NCBI GenBank assembly: GCA_903822825.1
Contig: CAIJQQ010000058.1
Coordinates: 1-64,000, forward strand
Length of the DNA: 64,000 nt
Reading direction: 5' to 3'
From: an uncultured Burkholderiales bacterium
GTDB lineage: Bacteria > Pseudomonadota > Gammaproteobacteria > Burkholderiales > Burkholderiaceae_C
A program made the position numbers and the translations under genes. Numbering within the stretch: the stretch's first letter is position 1; each line of letters opens with the position of its first letter. The notes beneath the pieces were generated by a model, which was given only the letters and a program-made list of their open reading frames with translations, did not search any database and was not told the DNA's origin. Of this stretch, positions 9,641 to 19,095 are shown in pieces.

Positions 9641-10567
9641 GTGTCCATGTTCGCCTACACATTTCGACGCCTGTTGATCACCATTCCCACCTTGCTGGTG
9701 GTGATCGGCGTCGTCTACATCTTGCTGTTCTCTGCGCCGGGAGGGCCCTTCGACTCCGAGCGTGTGGTGCCCGAAGCCATTCAGGCACAGCTGATGGCCA
9801 AGTACCACCTCGATCTGCCTTACTGGAAGCAGTACCTCCTCTACATTGGCCAATTGCTGCAAGGCGATCTGGGCGTGTCTTACCGCTACGCCGATTGGTC
9901 TGTCAATGAACTGGTGGCCAGCGCCCTGCCCGTCTCGCTGACCATTGGCGGCCTGGCCATCGCATTGTCTTTGATCATCGGTGTGCTGCTGGGCGCTTTG
10001 GCTGCGCTCTACCGCAACTCTTTTGTGGACTACTTGGTCATGGCGCTCGGCAGCCTGGGCAGCGTGGTCCCATCCTTTGTGCTCGGGCCGCTTTTGGTGC
10101 TGGCTTTTGCCATTGGCTTGCAGTGGTTGCCTTCGGGCGGCTGGGACCATTTTTCTTGGCAGTTCATGGTCTTGCCTGTGAGCCTGCTGACCTTGATCAA
10201 TGTGTCCACCCTGGCGCGCATCATGCGCGCCAGCATGGTGGAGGTGATGAACAGCAACTACATTCGCACCGCCCGCGCCAAAGGCCTGCCCATGCGCCTG
10301 ATTGTGTTCAGACACGCTTTGCGGCCTTCGTTGCTGCCCGTGGTCACCATCGTGGGGCCATTGGCGGTGTCCTCCATCACGGCGGCCTTGGTGACTGAGA
10401 GTATTTTTTCCATCCCTGGCTTGGGCATTTTGGTTGTGAACGGTGCAGCCAACCGCGATTACACGCTGGTACTGGGCCTGGTGGTTTTGATCACTGTACT
10501 GGTTGTGCTGGTCAATTTGTGTGTGGACCTGATTTATGCATTCCTCGATCCCCGCAGCCGAGCCTGA
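9641..10567 (+). CDS. oppB: Oligopeptide ABC transporter permease OppB-like
   Basis: A 308-residue inner-membrane permease. It begins with the OppB/DppB first helix (FAYTFRRLLITIPTLLVV) and carries the EAA loop YIRTARAKGLPMRLIVFRHA. The C terminus DLIYAFLDPRSRA is typical. Two starts are possible: GTG at 9641, nine bases after GAAGG (9627-9631), or ATG at 9647. SD spacing favours the GTG. It is the first membrane gene after the two binding-protein genes and overlaps oppC by 32 bases. Confidence 0.92.
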   Translation: MSMFAYTFRRLLITIPTLLVVIGVVYILLFSAPGGPFDSERVVPEAIQAQLMAKYHLDLPYWKQYLLYIGQLLQGDLGVSYRYADWSVNELVASALPVSLTIGGLAIALSLIIGVLLGALAALYRNSFVDYLVMALGSLGSVVPSFVLGPLLVLAFAIGLQWLPSGGWDHFSWQFMVLPVSLLTLINVSTLARIMRASMVEVMNSNYIRTARAKGLPMRLIVFRHALRPSLLPVVTIVGPLAVSSITAALVTESIFSIPGLGILVVNGAANRDYTLVLGLVVLITVLVVLVNLCVDLIYAFLDPRSRA

Positions 10568-11411
10568 GCGCAGTCCATGGCGCGATGCCCTGCAGCGTTT
10601 TCGTCGCAACAAAGCGGCTGTGACCAGCTTGGTGTTCCTGATCCTGGTAACCGCACTGTGCGTGATCGGCCCCTGGCTGCTTCCCCACGCCTATGACAGC
10701 ACCGACTGGGATGCGCTCAAACTTCCGCCTTCGTTCACCAACAACCACTTCTGGGGCACAGACGAATCCGGCCGCGACCTCTTGGTGCGTTGCCTGGTGG
10801 GCGGTCGCATCTCGCTCATGGTCGGCATCCTGACGACCTTGACGTCGATTGCCTTGGGCGTGGTCTGGGGCGCCACGGCAGGCTACTTGGGCGGCGCAGT
10901 TGACCAGGTGATGATGCGCATCGTGGACATCATGTACGCCGTGCCTTACCTGCTGATCGCCATCTTGCTGGTGACCGTGCTCGGCCGTGACTTTTACCTG
11001 GTGGTGCTGGCCATCACGGCTTTTTCGTGGATGGACACGGCCAGGCTCGTGCGCGGCCAAACCCTGTCCCTGCGCAAGATGGAATTCGTGGAAGCCGCAC
11101 GTGCCATGGGCGTGTCAACACCCCGCATCGTGATCGAACACATCGTGCCCAACCTGCTGGGCCTCGTGCTGGTGTACGCCACCGTGACCGTGCCCAGCGT
11201 GATCCTGACCGAGTCGGTGCTGTCTTTTCTGGGACTGGGCATCCAGGAGCCCATGACGAGCTGGGGCGTGTTGATCCATGACGGTGCGCAGATGCTCGAT
11301 TCGGCGGCATGGTTGCTCATCTTTCCGGCCTTGATGCTCTCGCTCACCCTCTACAGCTTCAACTACCTGGGCGATGGCTTGCGTGACGCGCTGGACCCAA
11401 AGGACCGCTGA
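10536..11411 (+). CDS. oppC: Oligopeptide ABC transporter permease OppC-like
   Basis: A 291-residue inner-membrane permease with the OppC hallmarks. These are an N-terminal cytoplasmic stretch ending in FRRNKAAVTSLVFL (first helix), the WGTDESGRDLLVRCLVGGRISL block, an EAA loop (FVEAARAMGVSTPRIVIEHI) and the C terminus DGLRDALDPKDR. The ATG at 10536 lies inside oppB, giving a 32-base overlap, which suggests translational coupling. The following ATPase gene starts one base after its stop. Confidence 0.93.
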   Translation: MHSSIPAAEPERSPWRDALQRFRRNKAAVTSLVFLILVTALCVIGPWLLPHAYDSTDWDALKLPPSFTNNHFWGTDESGRDLLVRCLVGGRISLMVGILTTLTSIALGVVWGATAGYLGGAVDQVMMRIVDIMYAVPYLLIAILLVTVLGRDFYLVVLAITAFSWMDTARLVRGQTLSLRKMEFVEAARAMGVSTPRIVIEHIVPNLLGLVLVYATVTVPSVILTESVLSFLGLGIQEPMTSWGVLIHDGAQMLDSAAWLLIFPALMLSLTLYSFNYLGDGLRDALDPKDR

Positions 11412-11412
11412 C

Positions 11413-12396
11413 GTGGGCACCGAAAAAACCTTGCTGGACGTCAAAAACCTCAACGTTCACTTTCAAACCCCCGAGGGCGAACTGCAGGCGGTTCGCGACG
11501 TGAGCTTCAGCTTGCGCCCCGGGGAAACTCTGGGCGTGGTGGGCGAAAGCGGTTCAGGCAAAAGCCAGACCATGCTGGCCATGATGGGCCTGTTGGCCAA
11601 CAATGCCCGAGCAGAAGGCCATGTGCTGTTCAAGGGCGACAACATCCTGAACCTGCCTTCAAGCCAGCTTAACCGGGTCCGAGGTCAAAAATTGGCCATG
11701 ATTTTCCAAGACCCCATGACCTCGCTCAACCCGTTTTTGACGGTGGAGCGGCAGATGACTGAAGTCTTGCAAACCCACCAAAATGCCTCTCGCTGGCAAG
11801 CGCGTGCAGCGGCGCTCAAGATGCTGGAGAACCTGCGCATTGCCGATCCGTTGCGCTGCTTGCAAAGTTACCCCCACCAGTTTTCAGGCGGCATGCGCCA
11901 ACGCATCATGATCGCCATGGCGTTGCTCAGCCAGCCCGATGTGCTGATCGCTGACGAGCCCACCACGGCGCTCGATGTGACCGTGCAAGCGCAAATCGTG
12001 GCCCTGCTGCGCCAGTTGCAACAGGACCACGGCACCAGCATCATCATGGTCACGCACGACCTGGGCCTGGTGGCGGGCCTCAGCGACCAAGTGATGGTGA
12101 TGTACGGTGGCCGGGTCATGGAACATGCTCAGGCCGATGACATTTTTTACAACACCCGCCACCCTTACACCCGCGCACTGCTGGAGTCGGTTCCCCGTCT
12201 GGAACACGCAGAAGATGAACTGCTGGCCATTCCCGGCATGCCGCCCTCGCTGCGGAACATGCCTGCGGGTTGCCCGTTCGCGCCGCGCTGCGCCAAGGCC
12301 GACAGCGCATGCCTGCGCCCTGCCCCGCTGCAACTTGTACCCTTGGCGGCTGCAGACCATTGGTCTGCCTGTCACCACACAGGAACACAGGCATGA
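11413..12396 (+). CDS. oppD: Oligopeptide ABC transporter ATP-binding protein OppD-like
   Basis: A 327-residue cytoplasmic ATPase. Walker A GESGSGKS is at 44-51, the signature is FSGGMRQR and Walker B is VLIADEP. The C-terminal oligo_HPY extension has the cysteine-containing [14 protein letters not shown], in which related OppD/DppD proteins bind an iron-sulfur cluster or metal. I chose GTG at 11413, one base after the oppC stop, because the conserved domain begins right after it. In-frame sequence back to 11374 would overlap oppC and is not conserved-looking. It pairs with the OppF-like protein, whose gene overlaps it by four bases. Confidence 0.93.
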   Translation: MGTEKTLLDVKNLNVHFQTPEGELQAVRDVSFSLRPGETLGVVGESGSGKSQTMLAMMGLLANNARAEGHVLFKGDNILNLPSSQLNRVRGQKLAMIFQDPMTSLNPFLTVERQMTEVLQTHQNASRWQARAAALKMLENLRIADPLRCLQSYPHQFSGGMRQRIMIAMALLSQPDVLIADEPTTALDVTVQAQIVALLRQLQQDHGTSIIMVTHDLGLVAGLSDQVMVMYGGRVMEHAQADDIFYNTRHPYTRALLESVPRLEHAEDELLAIPGMPPSLRNMPAGCPFAPRCAKADSACLRPAPLQLVPLAAADHWSACHHTGTQA

Positions 12397-13406
12397 ACCA
12401 GGCTTTGAACCCCCAGAACAAACAAATCCTGCTTCAAGTGCGGGAGCTGCGCGTGCGCTACCAGGTCAAGGACAGCAGCGGCTTTTGGCCTAAAAATCGC
12501 CAACTCGAGGCCGTCAAAGGCATTGGTTTTGACCTGCACGCGGGCGAGACTTTGGGCATTGTTGGCGAATCAGGCTGCGGCAAATCGAGCTTGGCCAAAG
12601 CCTTGATTGGCTTGATTCCGAGTACATCGAGCCAACTCCATTGGCTCGGCCAAGACCTGTCGAACACCCCGATCGGGCGCTGGGGTTCGGTCAGGCGCGA
12701 CGTGCAAATGGTGTTTCAAGACCCCCTCTCCAGCTTGGACCCGCGATTGAATGTGCTCAAAATCGTGTCTGAGCCCTTGCGCACCCATGAGCCTGGGCTG
12801 TCCGCAGACCAGCTCAAGGCAGCCGTGATCGAGACACTCCACAAAGTGGGCCTGGAAGAAGGCGTGCTTTACAGATACCCGCATGAAATGTCGGGCGGCC
12901 AATGCCAGCGCATCGGCATTGCCCGGGCCATCATCCTGCGGCCCAAGGTGATTTTGTGTGACGAGCCCGTGTCAGCGCTGGACGTGTCTATCCAGGCGCA
13001 AATCATCCAGTTGCTGCGTCAATTGCAGCGCGAGATGAGCCTGTCGCTGGTGTTCATTTCGCATGACCTGGCGGTCGTCAAACACATCAGCCACCGCGTG
13101 ATGGTGATGTATTTGGGCAAGATGATGGAGTTGGGGCCCAAGGACACATTGTTCAAACGGCCCACACACCCCTACACGCAAGCCCTGCTGGATGCCGTGC
13201 CCAAGGCCGATCCGAAGAACGAACGCCACAAGACTTTGTCATTGCTCTCGGGTGACATGCCCTCGCCGCTCAACCCGCCCTCGGGTTGCGTTTTCCATAC
13301 CCGCTGTACACGGGCCGATGCGCAGTGCTCTGCCCAAACACCGCTGGCGCAAACCAGCGCCGATGGCCATGTCTTCGCTTGCTGGCACCCGATCGTTCGA
13401 GCCTGA
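12393..13406 (+). CDS. oppF: Oligopeptide ABC transporter ATP-binding protein OppF-like
   Basis: A 337-residue cytoplasmic ATPase, the second motor subunit of the plus-strand importer. Walker A is GESGCGKS at 59-66, the signature MSGGQCQR and Walker B VILCDEP. The C-terminal oligo_HPY region has GCVFHTRCTRADAQC. Its ATG overlaps the oppD stop (ATGA), so it is translationally coupled. It closes the operon; its TGA abuts the stop codon of the convergent holC with no bases between (TGATCA), and I see no hairpin terminator there. Confidence 0.93.
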   Translation: MNQALNPQNKQILLQVRELRVRYQVKDSSGFWPKNRQLEAVKGIGFDLHAGETLGIVGESGCGKSSLAKALIGLIPSTSSQLHWLGQDLSNTPIGRWGSVRRDVQMVFQDPLSSLDPRLNVLKIVSEPLRTHEPGLSADQLKAAVIETLHKVGLEEGVLYRYPHEMSGGQCQRIGIARAIILRPKVILCDEPVSALDVSIQAQIIQLLRQLQREMSLSLVFISHDLAVVKHISHRVMVMYLGKMMELGPKDTLFKRPTHPYTQALLDAVPKADPKNERHKTLSLLSGDMPSPLNPPSGCVFHTRCTRADAQCSAQTPLAQTSADGHVFACWHPIVRA

Positions 13407-13847
13407 TCAAGCCGTCACAGGCTTGGCCAGGTCGTGGCGGATCAAGTCGTAGCCCAATTGGGTGTATTGCTTCCAGCGCACACGTGCATTGGCGCGGTCG
13501 AGGTCGTCGGCCGTCACGATCTCGATCAATCGAGACACCTTTTCAAACCCGGCTGGCACCGCATCGCCCAGGTTGACCAAGACATCAACAGCGCCTAAAG
13601 CGGCCACGCTCTCAGCCAAAACCACCGCACAGGCTGTATCCGCTGAGGGCTGGCCATGGGCGCCCACCAGCATGTGCGAAATGAAGTCGGCAGCAGAAAA
13701 AGTCCACAGCGCCTGATCCAAATGACTCAAAAAAGGCTGAACGCCCACCACACCCGCACGCAGACCACTGGCGCACACCTTGCGCAGCAACCTGCAGCTG
13801 TAGCTCAGGCGGTCAGGCGCGTTGAAATGGAACTCGATGCGGGTCAT
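13407..13847 (-). CDS. holC: DNA polymerase III subunit chi
   Basis: A 146-residue HolC protein, which links the clamp loader (through psi) to single-stranded DNA-binding protein at the replication fork. The N terminus MTRIEFHFNAPDRLSYSCRLLRKV and the central QALWTFSAADFISHM are characteristic. The ATG at 13847 fits the family N terminus; the frame is open further upstream but would run into pepA. The pepA-holC order is widespread in proteobacteria. It lies 17 bases after pepA and is probably cotranscribed. Confidence 0.93.
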   Translation of the reverse strand: MTRIEFHFNAPDRLSYSCRLLRKVCASGLRAGVVGVQPFLSHLDQALWTFSAADFISHMLVGAHGQPSADTACAVVLAESVAALGAVDVLVNLGDAVPAGFEKVSRLIEIVTADDLDRANARVRWKQYTQLGYDLIRHDLAKPVTA

Positions 13848-13864
13848 GCCGTGCGTGCAAGTTG

Positions 13865-15352
13865 TCAGGCAGCGCGGCGGCGAGACGTTGCGACTTTCTT
13901 GGCCGCTGGAGCCACTGTCAAACCCGTCACATATTCGAGCAGCAAGCTCACCGGACGCCCTGTGGCGCCTTTGGCCGCGCCGCTCTTCCAGGCTGTGCCG
14001 GCAATATCCAAGTGCGCCCAGGGGTACTTTTTGGCAAAGCGCTGCAAGAACTTGGCTGCAGTGATCGATCCACCTGCGCGGCCTGCCACGTTGGCCACAT
14101 CGGCGAACTTGGTCTTCAGCCCTTCGGCGTAATCGTCGTCCAGGGGCATGCGCCAGCACAGGTCACCTGAAGCCTCGCCAGCTTGTTGCAAGTCGGTGGC
14201 CAGTTGGTCATCGCTGGCAAACAGGCCCGAACGCACACCGCCCAGCGCGATCACGCAGGCGCCAGTCAGGGTGGCGATGTCGATCACAGCGCGGGGCTTG
14301 AAGCGCTCGGCGTAGGTCAAGGCATCGCACAGCACCAAGCGGCCCTCGGCGTCGGTGTTCAGGATCTCGATCGTCTGGCCGCTCATGCTGGTGACCACAT
14401 CGCCGGGTTTGACGGCGGTGCCGTCAGGCATGTTCTCGGTGGCCGGGATCAAGCCCACCACATTGACCTGCGGGCGCAGGATACTCAAAGACTTGAACAC
14501 GCCCAGCACGCTGGCCGCGCCGCTCATGTCGAATTTCATCTCGTCCATCTCGGCCGCAGGTTTCATCGAGATGCCGCCCGTGTCAAAGGTGATGCCTTTG
14601 CCCACCAGCACCACAGGCGCGTCTTGCGTTTTGCCGCCCTTGTAATGCATCACGATGAACCGCAAAGGTTCAGCCGAGCCCTTGGCCACAGCCAGGAAAG
14701 AGCCCATGCCCAGCTTGCTGACCTCTTTGGGGCCCAGCACGGTGCAGTCCATTTGGGGGCCTTTGGCGATGGCGCGTGCAGCAGTGGCCAGGTCACTGGG
14801 CGTGGCGTGGTTGGCGGGGCGGTTGGCCCATTCTTTGGCCGTCTCGATGCCAGCCACAGTGGCAGCAGCTTTGTCCACCGCATGGCGGTGCGCGGCCGTG
14901 ACCGATTCAGCACTCAAGCTCACGCGGGTGAGCGCTCGGGCCTTGGGCTTGCTCAGCGTCGTGGTGTAGGTGTAGCTGGCGTCTGCCAATGCGACAGCCC
15001 CCTGCATCATCTGCTCTGGCGACACATCGCCCGTCCAATGCAGGCCCAGGCTCTGGACTTTCGCACCCTTGAGGCTGGCCCAGGCGGCCAAAATCGCGGC
15101 TTTGTGGTCGGCGGTTTTTCCTTCGCCACAAGACACGACCACCACCCGACGGGCCTTGACGCCCGCCATGCCGTAAGATTGCAAAACCGAACCGGCCTTG
15201 TGTTCGAAATCCCCTGCTTTGACGGCCATGTTGACCCACTCTCCAATCAGGTCTTGGCCCGAGTCGGCGCCCGGAGACCAGACCACCACCAGGGCGTCGT
15301 GTGCGTCGCGTGGCAGTTGCGCAAGTTGGCGTTTTTGGATTTCAAAGTTCAT
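13865..15352 (-). CDS. pepA: Leucyl aminopeptidase (cytosol aminopeptidase, M17)
   Basis: A 495-residue metallo-aminopeptidase that removes N-terminal amino acids from peptides in the cytosol. The M17 active-site residues are in place: [15 protein letters not shown] with Lys252, Asp257 and Lys264, Asp275, and the signature NTDAEGRL at 332-339 with Asp334, Glu336 and catalytic Arg338. E. coli PepA is also a DNA-binding protein in Xer recombination, but that role cannot be read here. The start is 97 bases from the divergent lptG, so a divergent promoter lies between. Confidence 0.97.
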   Translation of the reverse strand: MNFEIQKRQLAQLPRDAHDALVVVWSPGADSGQDLIGEWVNMAVKAGDFEHKAGSVLQSYGMAGVKARRVVVVSCGEGKTADHKAAILAAWASLKGAKVQSLGLHWTGDVSPEQMMQGAVALADASYTYTTTLSKPKARALTRVSLSAESVTAAHRHAVDKAAATVAGIETAKEWANRPANHATPSDLATAARAIAKGPQMDCTVLGPKEVSKLGMGSFLAVAKGSAEPLRFIVMHYKGGKTQDAPVVLVGKGITFDTGGISMKPAAEMDEMKFDMSGAASVLGVFKSLSILRPQVNVVGLIPATENMPDGTAVKPGDVVTSMSGQTIEILNTDAEGRLVLCDALTYAERFKPRAVIDIATLTGACVIALGGVRSGLFASDDQLATDLQQAGEASGDLCWRMPLDDDYAEGLKTKFADVANVAGRAGGSITAAKFLQRFAKKYPWAHLDIAGTAWKSGAAKGATGRPVSLLLEYVTGLTVAPAAKKVATSRRRAA

Positions 15353-15449
15353 GGCAGGTTTGCTCCTTGTTCAACATGTTATTCGATTCCTTATTGTGCC
15401 AAGCGCCAAACCTGAATGAGGGTGACAGCCTGCACGCGCCCAAGCACTC

Positions 15450-16556
15450 ATGAAAACTGTTCAACGACTTCTCTACAAAGAAATCATCCAGGCCGTGGTG
15501 TTTGTGGCCTGCGGCTTTTTGGCCTTGTTTGTCTTTTTCGATCTGGTGGAAGAACTCCAAAACCTCACCCGCATGGCTGGTACGGGGTTTCGCTTGCAAC
15601 ACGGCTTGATCCAGGTCGCCCTCAAGGCGCCTGGGCACCTGTACGAGTTGATGCCCATCTCGGTGCTGATCGGCACGATTTTCGTGATGGCGCGGCTGGC
15701 GCAAAGTTCTGAATTCACGATCCTTCGCACTGGGGGCCTGGAGCCTGTGCGCGCCCTGACCATGCTGCTGCAACTGGGCTTGGGTTTTGTCTTGTTGACG
15801 TTTTTGCTGGGTGACTACATTGCCCCTTGGTCAGAGCGCCAAAGCACCTTGCTCAAGAGCCAGTTCAGGGGAGCGATCACCACAGGCCAAACTGGGGCCT
15901 GGCTCAAAGAGCGCAACGCCAATGGCCACTCGGCAGTCAACGTCAAAGCTTTCAACGACAAAGCCCACATGCTGGGCGTTCGCATCCACCAATTCAATGC
16001 ACAAGGCCAATTGCTCACCATCACCCAAGCCGCCAAAGGTGAATTTGGCGAGGGCATCTGGAAATTGAGCGAGGTCGCGCAAGAAACTTTGACGGGCAAC
16101 GGGCAGCAACCCGTGACGCAAATTGCCACCCGCCAACTCCCCACGTTGGACTGGCCCACGGGCATTTCGGCAGACATGGTGGCCGCGGCACTGCTCAGCC
16201 CCGAGCAGATGAAAATTTGGGATTTGTTTCTTTACACACGCCACCTCTCCAGCAACAACCAGAACGCGCAGCAGTACGAGATCCAGCTCTGGCGCAAGGT
16301 GTTCTACCCCCTCAGCTGCCTGGTGATGATGACCTTGGCCCTGCCCTTTGCCTACTTGCACTTCCGCTCGGGGCAGATCGCTGGGCACGTGTTTGGCGGC
16401 GTCATGGCGGGCATCAGCTTTTACCTGCTGAACAACGTCTTTGGCCACATCGGCAATTTGCAAAACTGGGTGCCCTGGATCACGTCTGCAGCGCCTTCGC
16501 TGCTCTACACACTGATTTCACTGACGGCTTTTGCATGGATGGTGAACAAACAATGA
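15450..16556 (+). CDS. lptG: LPS export ABC transporter permease LptG
   Basis: A 368-residue YjgP/YjgQ-family inner-membrane permease that, with LptF and LptB2, extracts lipopolysaccharide from the inner membrane. It resembles LptG more than LptF: first helix followed by FFDLVEEL, then PGHLYELMPISVLIGTIFVMARLAQSSEFTILR. Three more C-terminal helices follow a periplasmic jellyroll-like middle (about residues 110-255). Betaproteobacteria usually have lptF between pepA and lptG. Here only 97 bases separate them, so lptF must lie elsewhere. Its stop overlaps the next gene's start (ATGA). Confidence 0.88.
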   Translation: MKTVQRLLYKEIIQAVVFVACGFLALFVFFDLVEELQNLTRMAGTGFRLQHGLIQVALKAPGHLYELMPISVLIGTIFVMARLAQSSEFTILRTGGLEPVRALTMLLQLGLGFVLLTFLLGDYIAPWSERQSTLLKSQFRGAITTGQTGAWLKERNANGHSAVNVKAFNDKAHMLGVRIHQFNAQGQLLTITQAAKGEFGEGIWKLSEVAQETLTGNGQQPVTQIATRQLPTLDWPTGISADMVAAALLSPEQMKIWDLFLYTRHLSSNNQNAQQYEIQLWRKVFYPLSCLVMMTLALPFAYLHFRSGQIAGHVFGGVMAGISFYLLNNVFGHIGNLQNWVPWITSAAPSLLYTLISLTAFAWMVNKQ

Positions 16557-16936
16557 CTTCTAAAAACACCGGCATCGTGCTGTTTGCGCACGGCTCACGC
16601 GACCCGCTTTGGCGCGCCCCCATCGACGCTGTGGCACAAGCCATTGCGGCGCATTCCCCCGCGTGCTTGGTGCGCTGCGCTTTTCTGGAGTTGACCACGC
16701 CCGATTTGTCCACCGTTGTCGACGAACTGCTCAGCCTGGGAATGACGGCTGTGCGCATCGTGCCCATGTTTTTGGGTGTGGGCAGGCACGCGCGTGAAGA
16801 CCTGCCTGAACTGGTGGCACAACTGCGGGCGCAACACCCCGCATTGCAGATAGAACTGATGCCCTCGGTGGGCGAGCACCCGGCCATGACCGCGCTGATG
16901 GCGCAGATTGCGATGGGCAAAGCCGCCCAGCCATAA
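16553..16936 (+). CDS. Short CbiX/SirB-type sirohydrochlorin chelatase
   Basis: A 127-residue single-domain chelatase of the CbiX/SirB family, which inserts Fe (siroheme) or Co (cobalamin path) into sirohydrochlorin. The first metal-binding His is in LFAHGSRDP (His13). A second candidate is in GVGRHAREDLP, and the central VRIVPMFLGVG strand is conserved. The length matches the short CbiXS form rather than the two-domain enzymes. It is coupled to lptG by an ATGA overlap. A cysB-family gene 43 bases downstream suggests a role in siroheme for sulfite reductase (inference). Confidence 0.85.
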   Translation: MTSKNTGIVLFAHGSRDPLWRAPIDAVAQAIAAHSPACLVRCAFLELTTPDLSTVVDELLSLGMTAVRIVPMFLGVGRHAREDLPELVAQLRAQHPALQIELMPSVGEHPAMTALMAQIAMGKAAQP

Positions 16937-16979
16937 AACCCCAAGGCATAATTGCAGCCGTCAATATGGCGAATTGCAC

Positions 16980-17921
16980 ATGAACCTTCACCAATTCCGA
17001 TTTGTCCAAGAGGCTGCCCGGCGCAACCTCAACCTGACCGAGGCTGCCAAGGCGCTGCATACCTCCCAACCGGGGGTGTCCAAGGCCATCATCGAGCTCG
17101 AAGAAGAGCTGGGCATCGAGATCTTTGCGCGGCACGGCAAACGGCTCAAGCGCATCACAGAGCCGGGCCTGCACGTGATGCAGAGCATCGAAATCATACT
17201 GCGCGAAGTGAGCAACCTGCGCAAGATCGGCGACCAATACAGCGCCCAGGACAGCGGCACCCTGTCCATTGCCACCACCCACACGCAAGCGCGTTATGTG
17301 CTGCCTGTGCCCGTGTCCAAGCTGCGCGACAAATACCCCAAGGTCAACATCAGCCTGCACCAGGGCGCCCCAGACCAAGTGGCGAAAATGCTGCTCGATG
17401 ACACCGCCGAAATCGGCATCGCCACCGAGTCATTGTCAGCTTACGAAGACCTGGTGACCCTGCCCTGCTACGAGTGGCAGCACATGCTGGTGATGCCTCC
17501 GGACCACCCTCTGGCCAAGCTCAAGCGTTTGACGCTCGAAGACATCGCCAAAGAACCCCTGATCACCTACCACCCCTCGTTCACAGGGCGCACACGCATT
17601 GACCACGCCTTTGCCGCCAAAAAGCTGCACCCGCGCATCGCCCTCGAAGCAATCGACTCGGACGTCATCAAAACTTATGTGCGCCTGGGCTTGGGCGTGG
17701 GCATCGTCGCCGAGATGGCTGTGCAAGACGACCCCGTGAAAGACCTGGCCGTGCGGCCTCTGGGCCCCTTGCTGGGCATGAACGTGGCCCGCGTGGCCTT
17801 CAAGCGCGGCGCCTACCTTCGCCAATTTGTTTACCATTTCGCCGAACTGCTGAGCGATCGCCTGACCGCCAGCCTGGTGGCCAAAGCCATGACCGGCCAC
17901 GTCAACGACTACGAACTCTGA
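16980..17921 (+). CDS. cysB: CysB-family LysR-type transcriptional regulator
   Basis: A 313-residue LysR-type regulator. The N-terminal winged HTH (MNLHQFRFVQEAARRNLNLT, then AAKALHTSQPGVSKAI) and the following RHGKRLKRITEPG are diagnostic of the CysB/Cbl subgroup, which senses O-acetylserine/N-acetylserine or adenosine phosphosulfate and controls sulfate assimilation. The effector domain spans about 90-300. The ATG at 16980 matches the CysB N terminus. CATAAT at 16947-16952 may be a -10 box. CysB versus Cbl cannot be decided; it sits beside a sirohydrochlorin chelatase gene and a methionine-type aminotransferase gene, a sulfur-metabolism setting. Confidence 0.9.
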   Translation: MNLHQFRFVQEAARRNLNLTEAAKALHTSQPGVSKAIIELEEELGIEIFARHGKRLKRITEPGLHVMQSIEIILREVSNLRKIGDQYSAQDSGTLSIATTHTQARYVLPVPVSKLRDKYPKVNISLHQGAPDQVAKMLLDDTAEIGIATESLSAYEDLVTLPCYEWQHMLVMPPDHPLAKLKRLTLEDIAKEPLITYHPSFTGRTRIDHAFAAKKLHPRIALEAIDSDVIKTYVRLGLGVGIVAEMAVQDDPVKDLAVRPLGPLLGMNVARVAFKRGAYLRQFVYHFAELLSDRLTASLVAKAMTGHVNDYEL

Positions 17922-17924
17922 GCC

Positions 17925-19094
17925 ATGACACCTCACACCCCACACCTGCCCTCCAAAACGCCCAACATGGGCACCACCATCTTCACGGTCATGTCGGCGC
18001 TGGCCACTGAAAAAGGCGCGGTCAACCTGGGACAAGGCTTTCCGGACTTTGCGTGTGACACCCAACTGCTGGACGTGGTGAGCGACGCCATGCGTGAAGG
18101 CCTGAACCAATACCCGCCCATGACCGGCGTGGCCCCACTGCGAGAAGCCGTGAGCGCCAAAATAGAAAACCTCTATGGCCGCCGTTACGACCCCGTGACC
18201 GAAATCACGGTGACTGCGGGCGCCACGCAAGCCATCCTCACCACCATCCTGGCCATCGTGCACCCGGGCGATGAGGTCATCGTGCTCGAACCCTGCTACG
18301 ACAGCTATGTGCCCAACATCGAGCTGGCAGGCGGTGTAGTCGTGCGCGTGCCGCTCACGCCTGGCACCTTCCGCCCGGATTTCGACAAGATCCAGGCCGC
18401 CATCACCCTCCGCACACGCGCCATCTTGATCAACTCGCCGCACAACCCCAGCGGCATGATCTGGTCACGCGAGGACATGCTGCGCCTGCAAGAGATCCTC
18501 GACCCGACCGAGGTGCTGCTGATCAGCGACGAAGTCTATGAACACATGGTCTACGCGCCCAACCAGCACTGGAGCGCCGCCAGCTTCGAGGGGCTGGCGG
18601 CCCGCGCCTTCATTGTCTCCAGCTTTGGCAAGACCTACCACGTGACCGGGTGGAAAGTGGGCACCGTGGCTGCGCCCGCCGTGCTGAGCGCCGAGTTCCG
18701 CAAAGTGCACCAGTTCAATGTGTTCACCGTCAACACCCCGGTGCAGCACGGCCTGGCACGCTTCATGGCAGACCCTGCGCCCTATCTGGAGTTGCCCGCG
18801 TTCTACCAGCACAAACGCGATCTGTTCCGTGCGGGGCTGGCTCAAACGAAATTCAAACTGCTGCCCGGCGAAGGCACTTACTTCCAGTGCGTGGACATCT
18901 CGGGCTTGGACGTGCCTGAGAAAAACCTCAGCGACGCCGAGTTCTGCCAATGGCTGACCACCGACATCGGCGTGGCCGCGATCCCGCTGTCGGCCTTTTA
19001 CGGCAGCGGCTTCGACCAAAAAGTCATTCGTTTCTGCTTTGCCAAGAAAGACGAGACGCTGAACCTGGCGCTGGAGCGGCTGGCCAAACTCTGA
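17925..19094 (+). CDS. PLP-dependent aminotransferase (YbdL/methionine aminotransferase type)
   Basis: A 389-residue class I/II aminotransferase, fold type I. NLGQGFPDF at 34-42 binds substrate and cofactor, and PCYDSY at 123-128 carries the stacking aromatic. NSPHNPSG lies at 170-177, SDEVYEH at 201-207, and the PLP lysine is in SSFGKTYHVTGWKVG (Lys236). The sequence is closest in style to E. coli YbdL, which prefers methionine and aromatic amino acids; kynurenine aminotransferases look similar. It starts three bases after the cysB-like gene and one base before the GNAT gene, so all three are probably cotranscribed. Neighbours support a sulfur amino acid role. Confidence 0.88.
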   Translation: MTPHTPHLPSKTPNMGTTIFTVMSALATEKGAVNLGQGFPDFACDTQLLDVVSDAMREGLNQYPPMTGVAPLREAVSAKIENLYGRRYDPVTEITVTAGATQAILTTILAIVHPGDEVIVLEPCYDSYVPNIELAGGVVVRVPLTPGTFRPDFDKIQAAITLRTRAILINSPHNPSGMIWSREDMLRLQEILDPTEVLLISDEVYEHMVYAPNQHWSAASFEGLAARAFIVSSFGKTYHVTGWKVGTVAAPAVLSAEFRKVHQFNVFTVNTPVQHGLARFMADPAPYLELPAFYQHKRDLFRAGLAQTKFKLLPGEGTYFQCVDISGLDVPEKNLSDAEFCQWLTTDIGVAAIPLSAFYGSGFDQKVIRFCFAKKDETLNLALERLAKL

Positions 19095-19095
19095 C

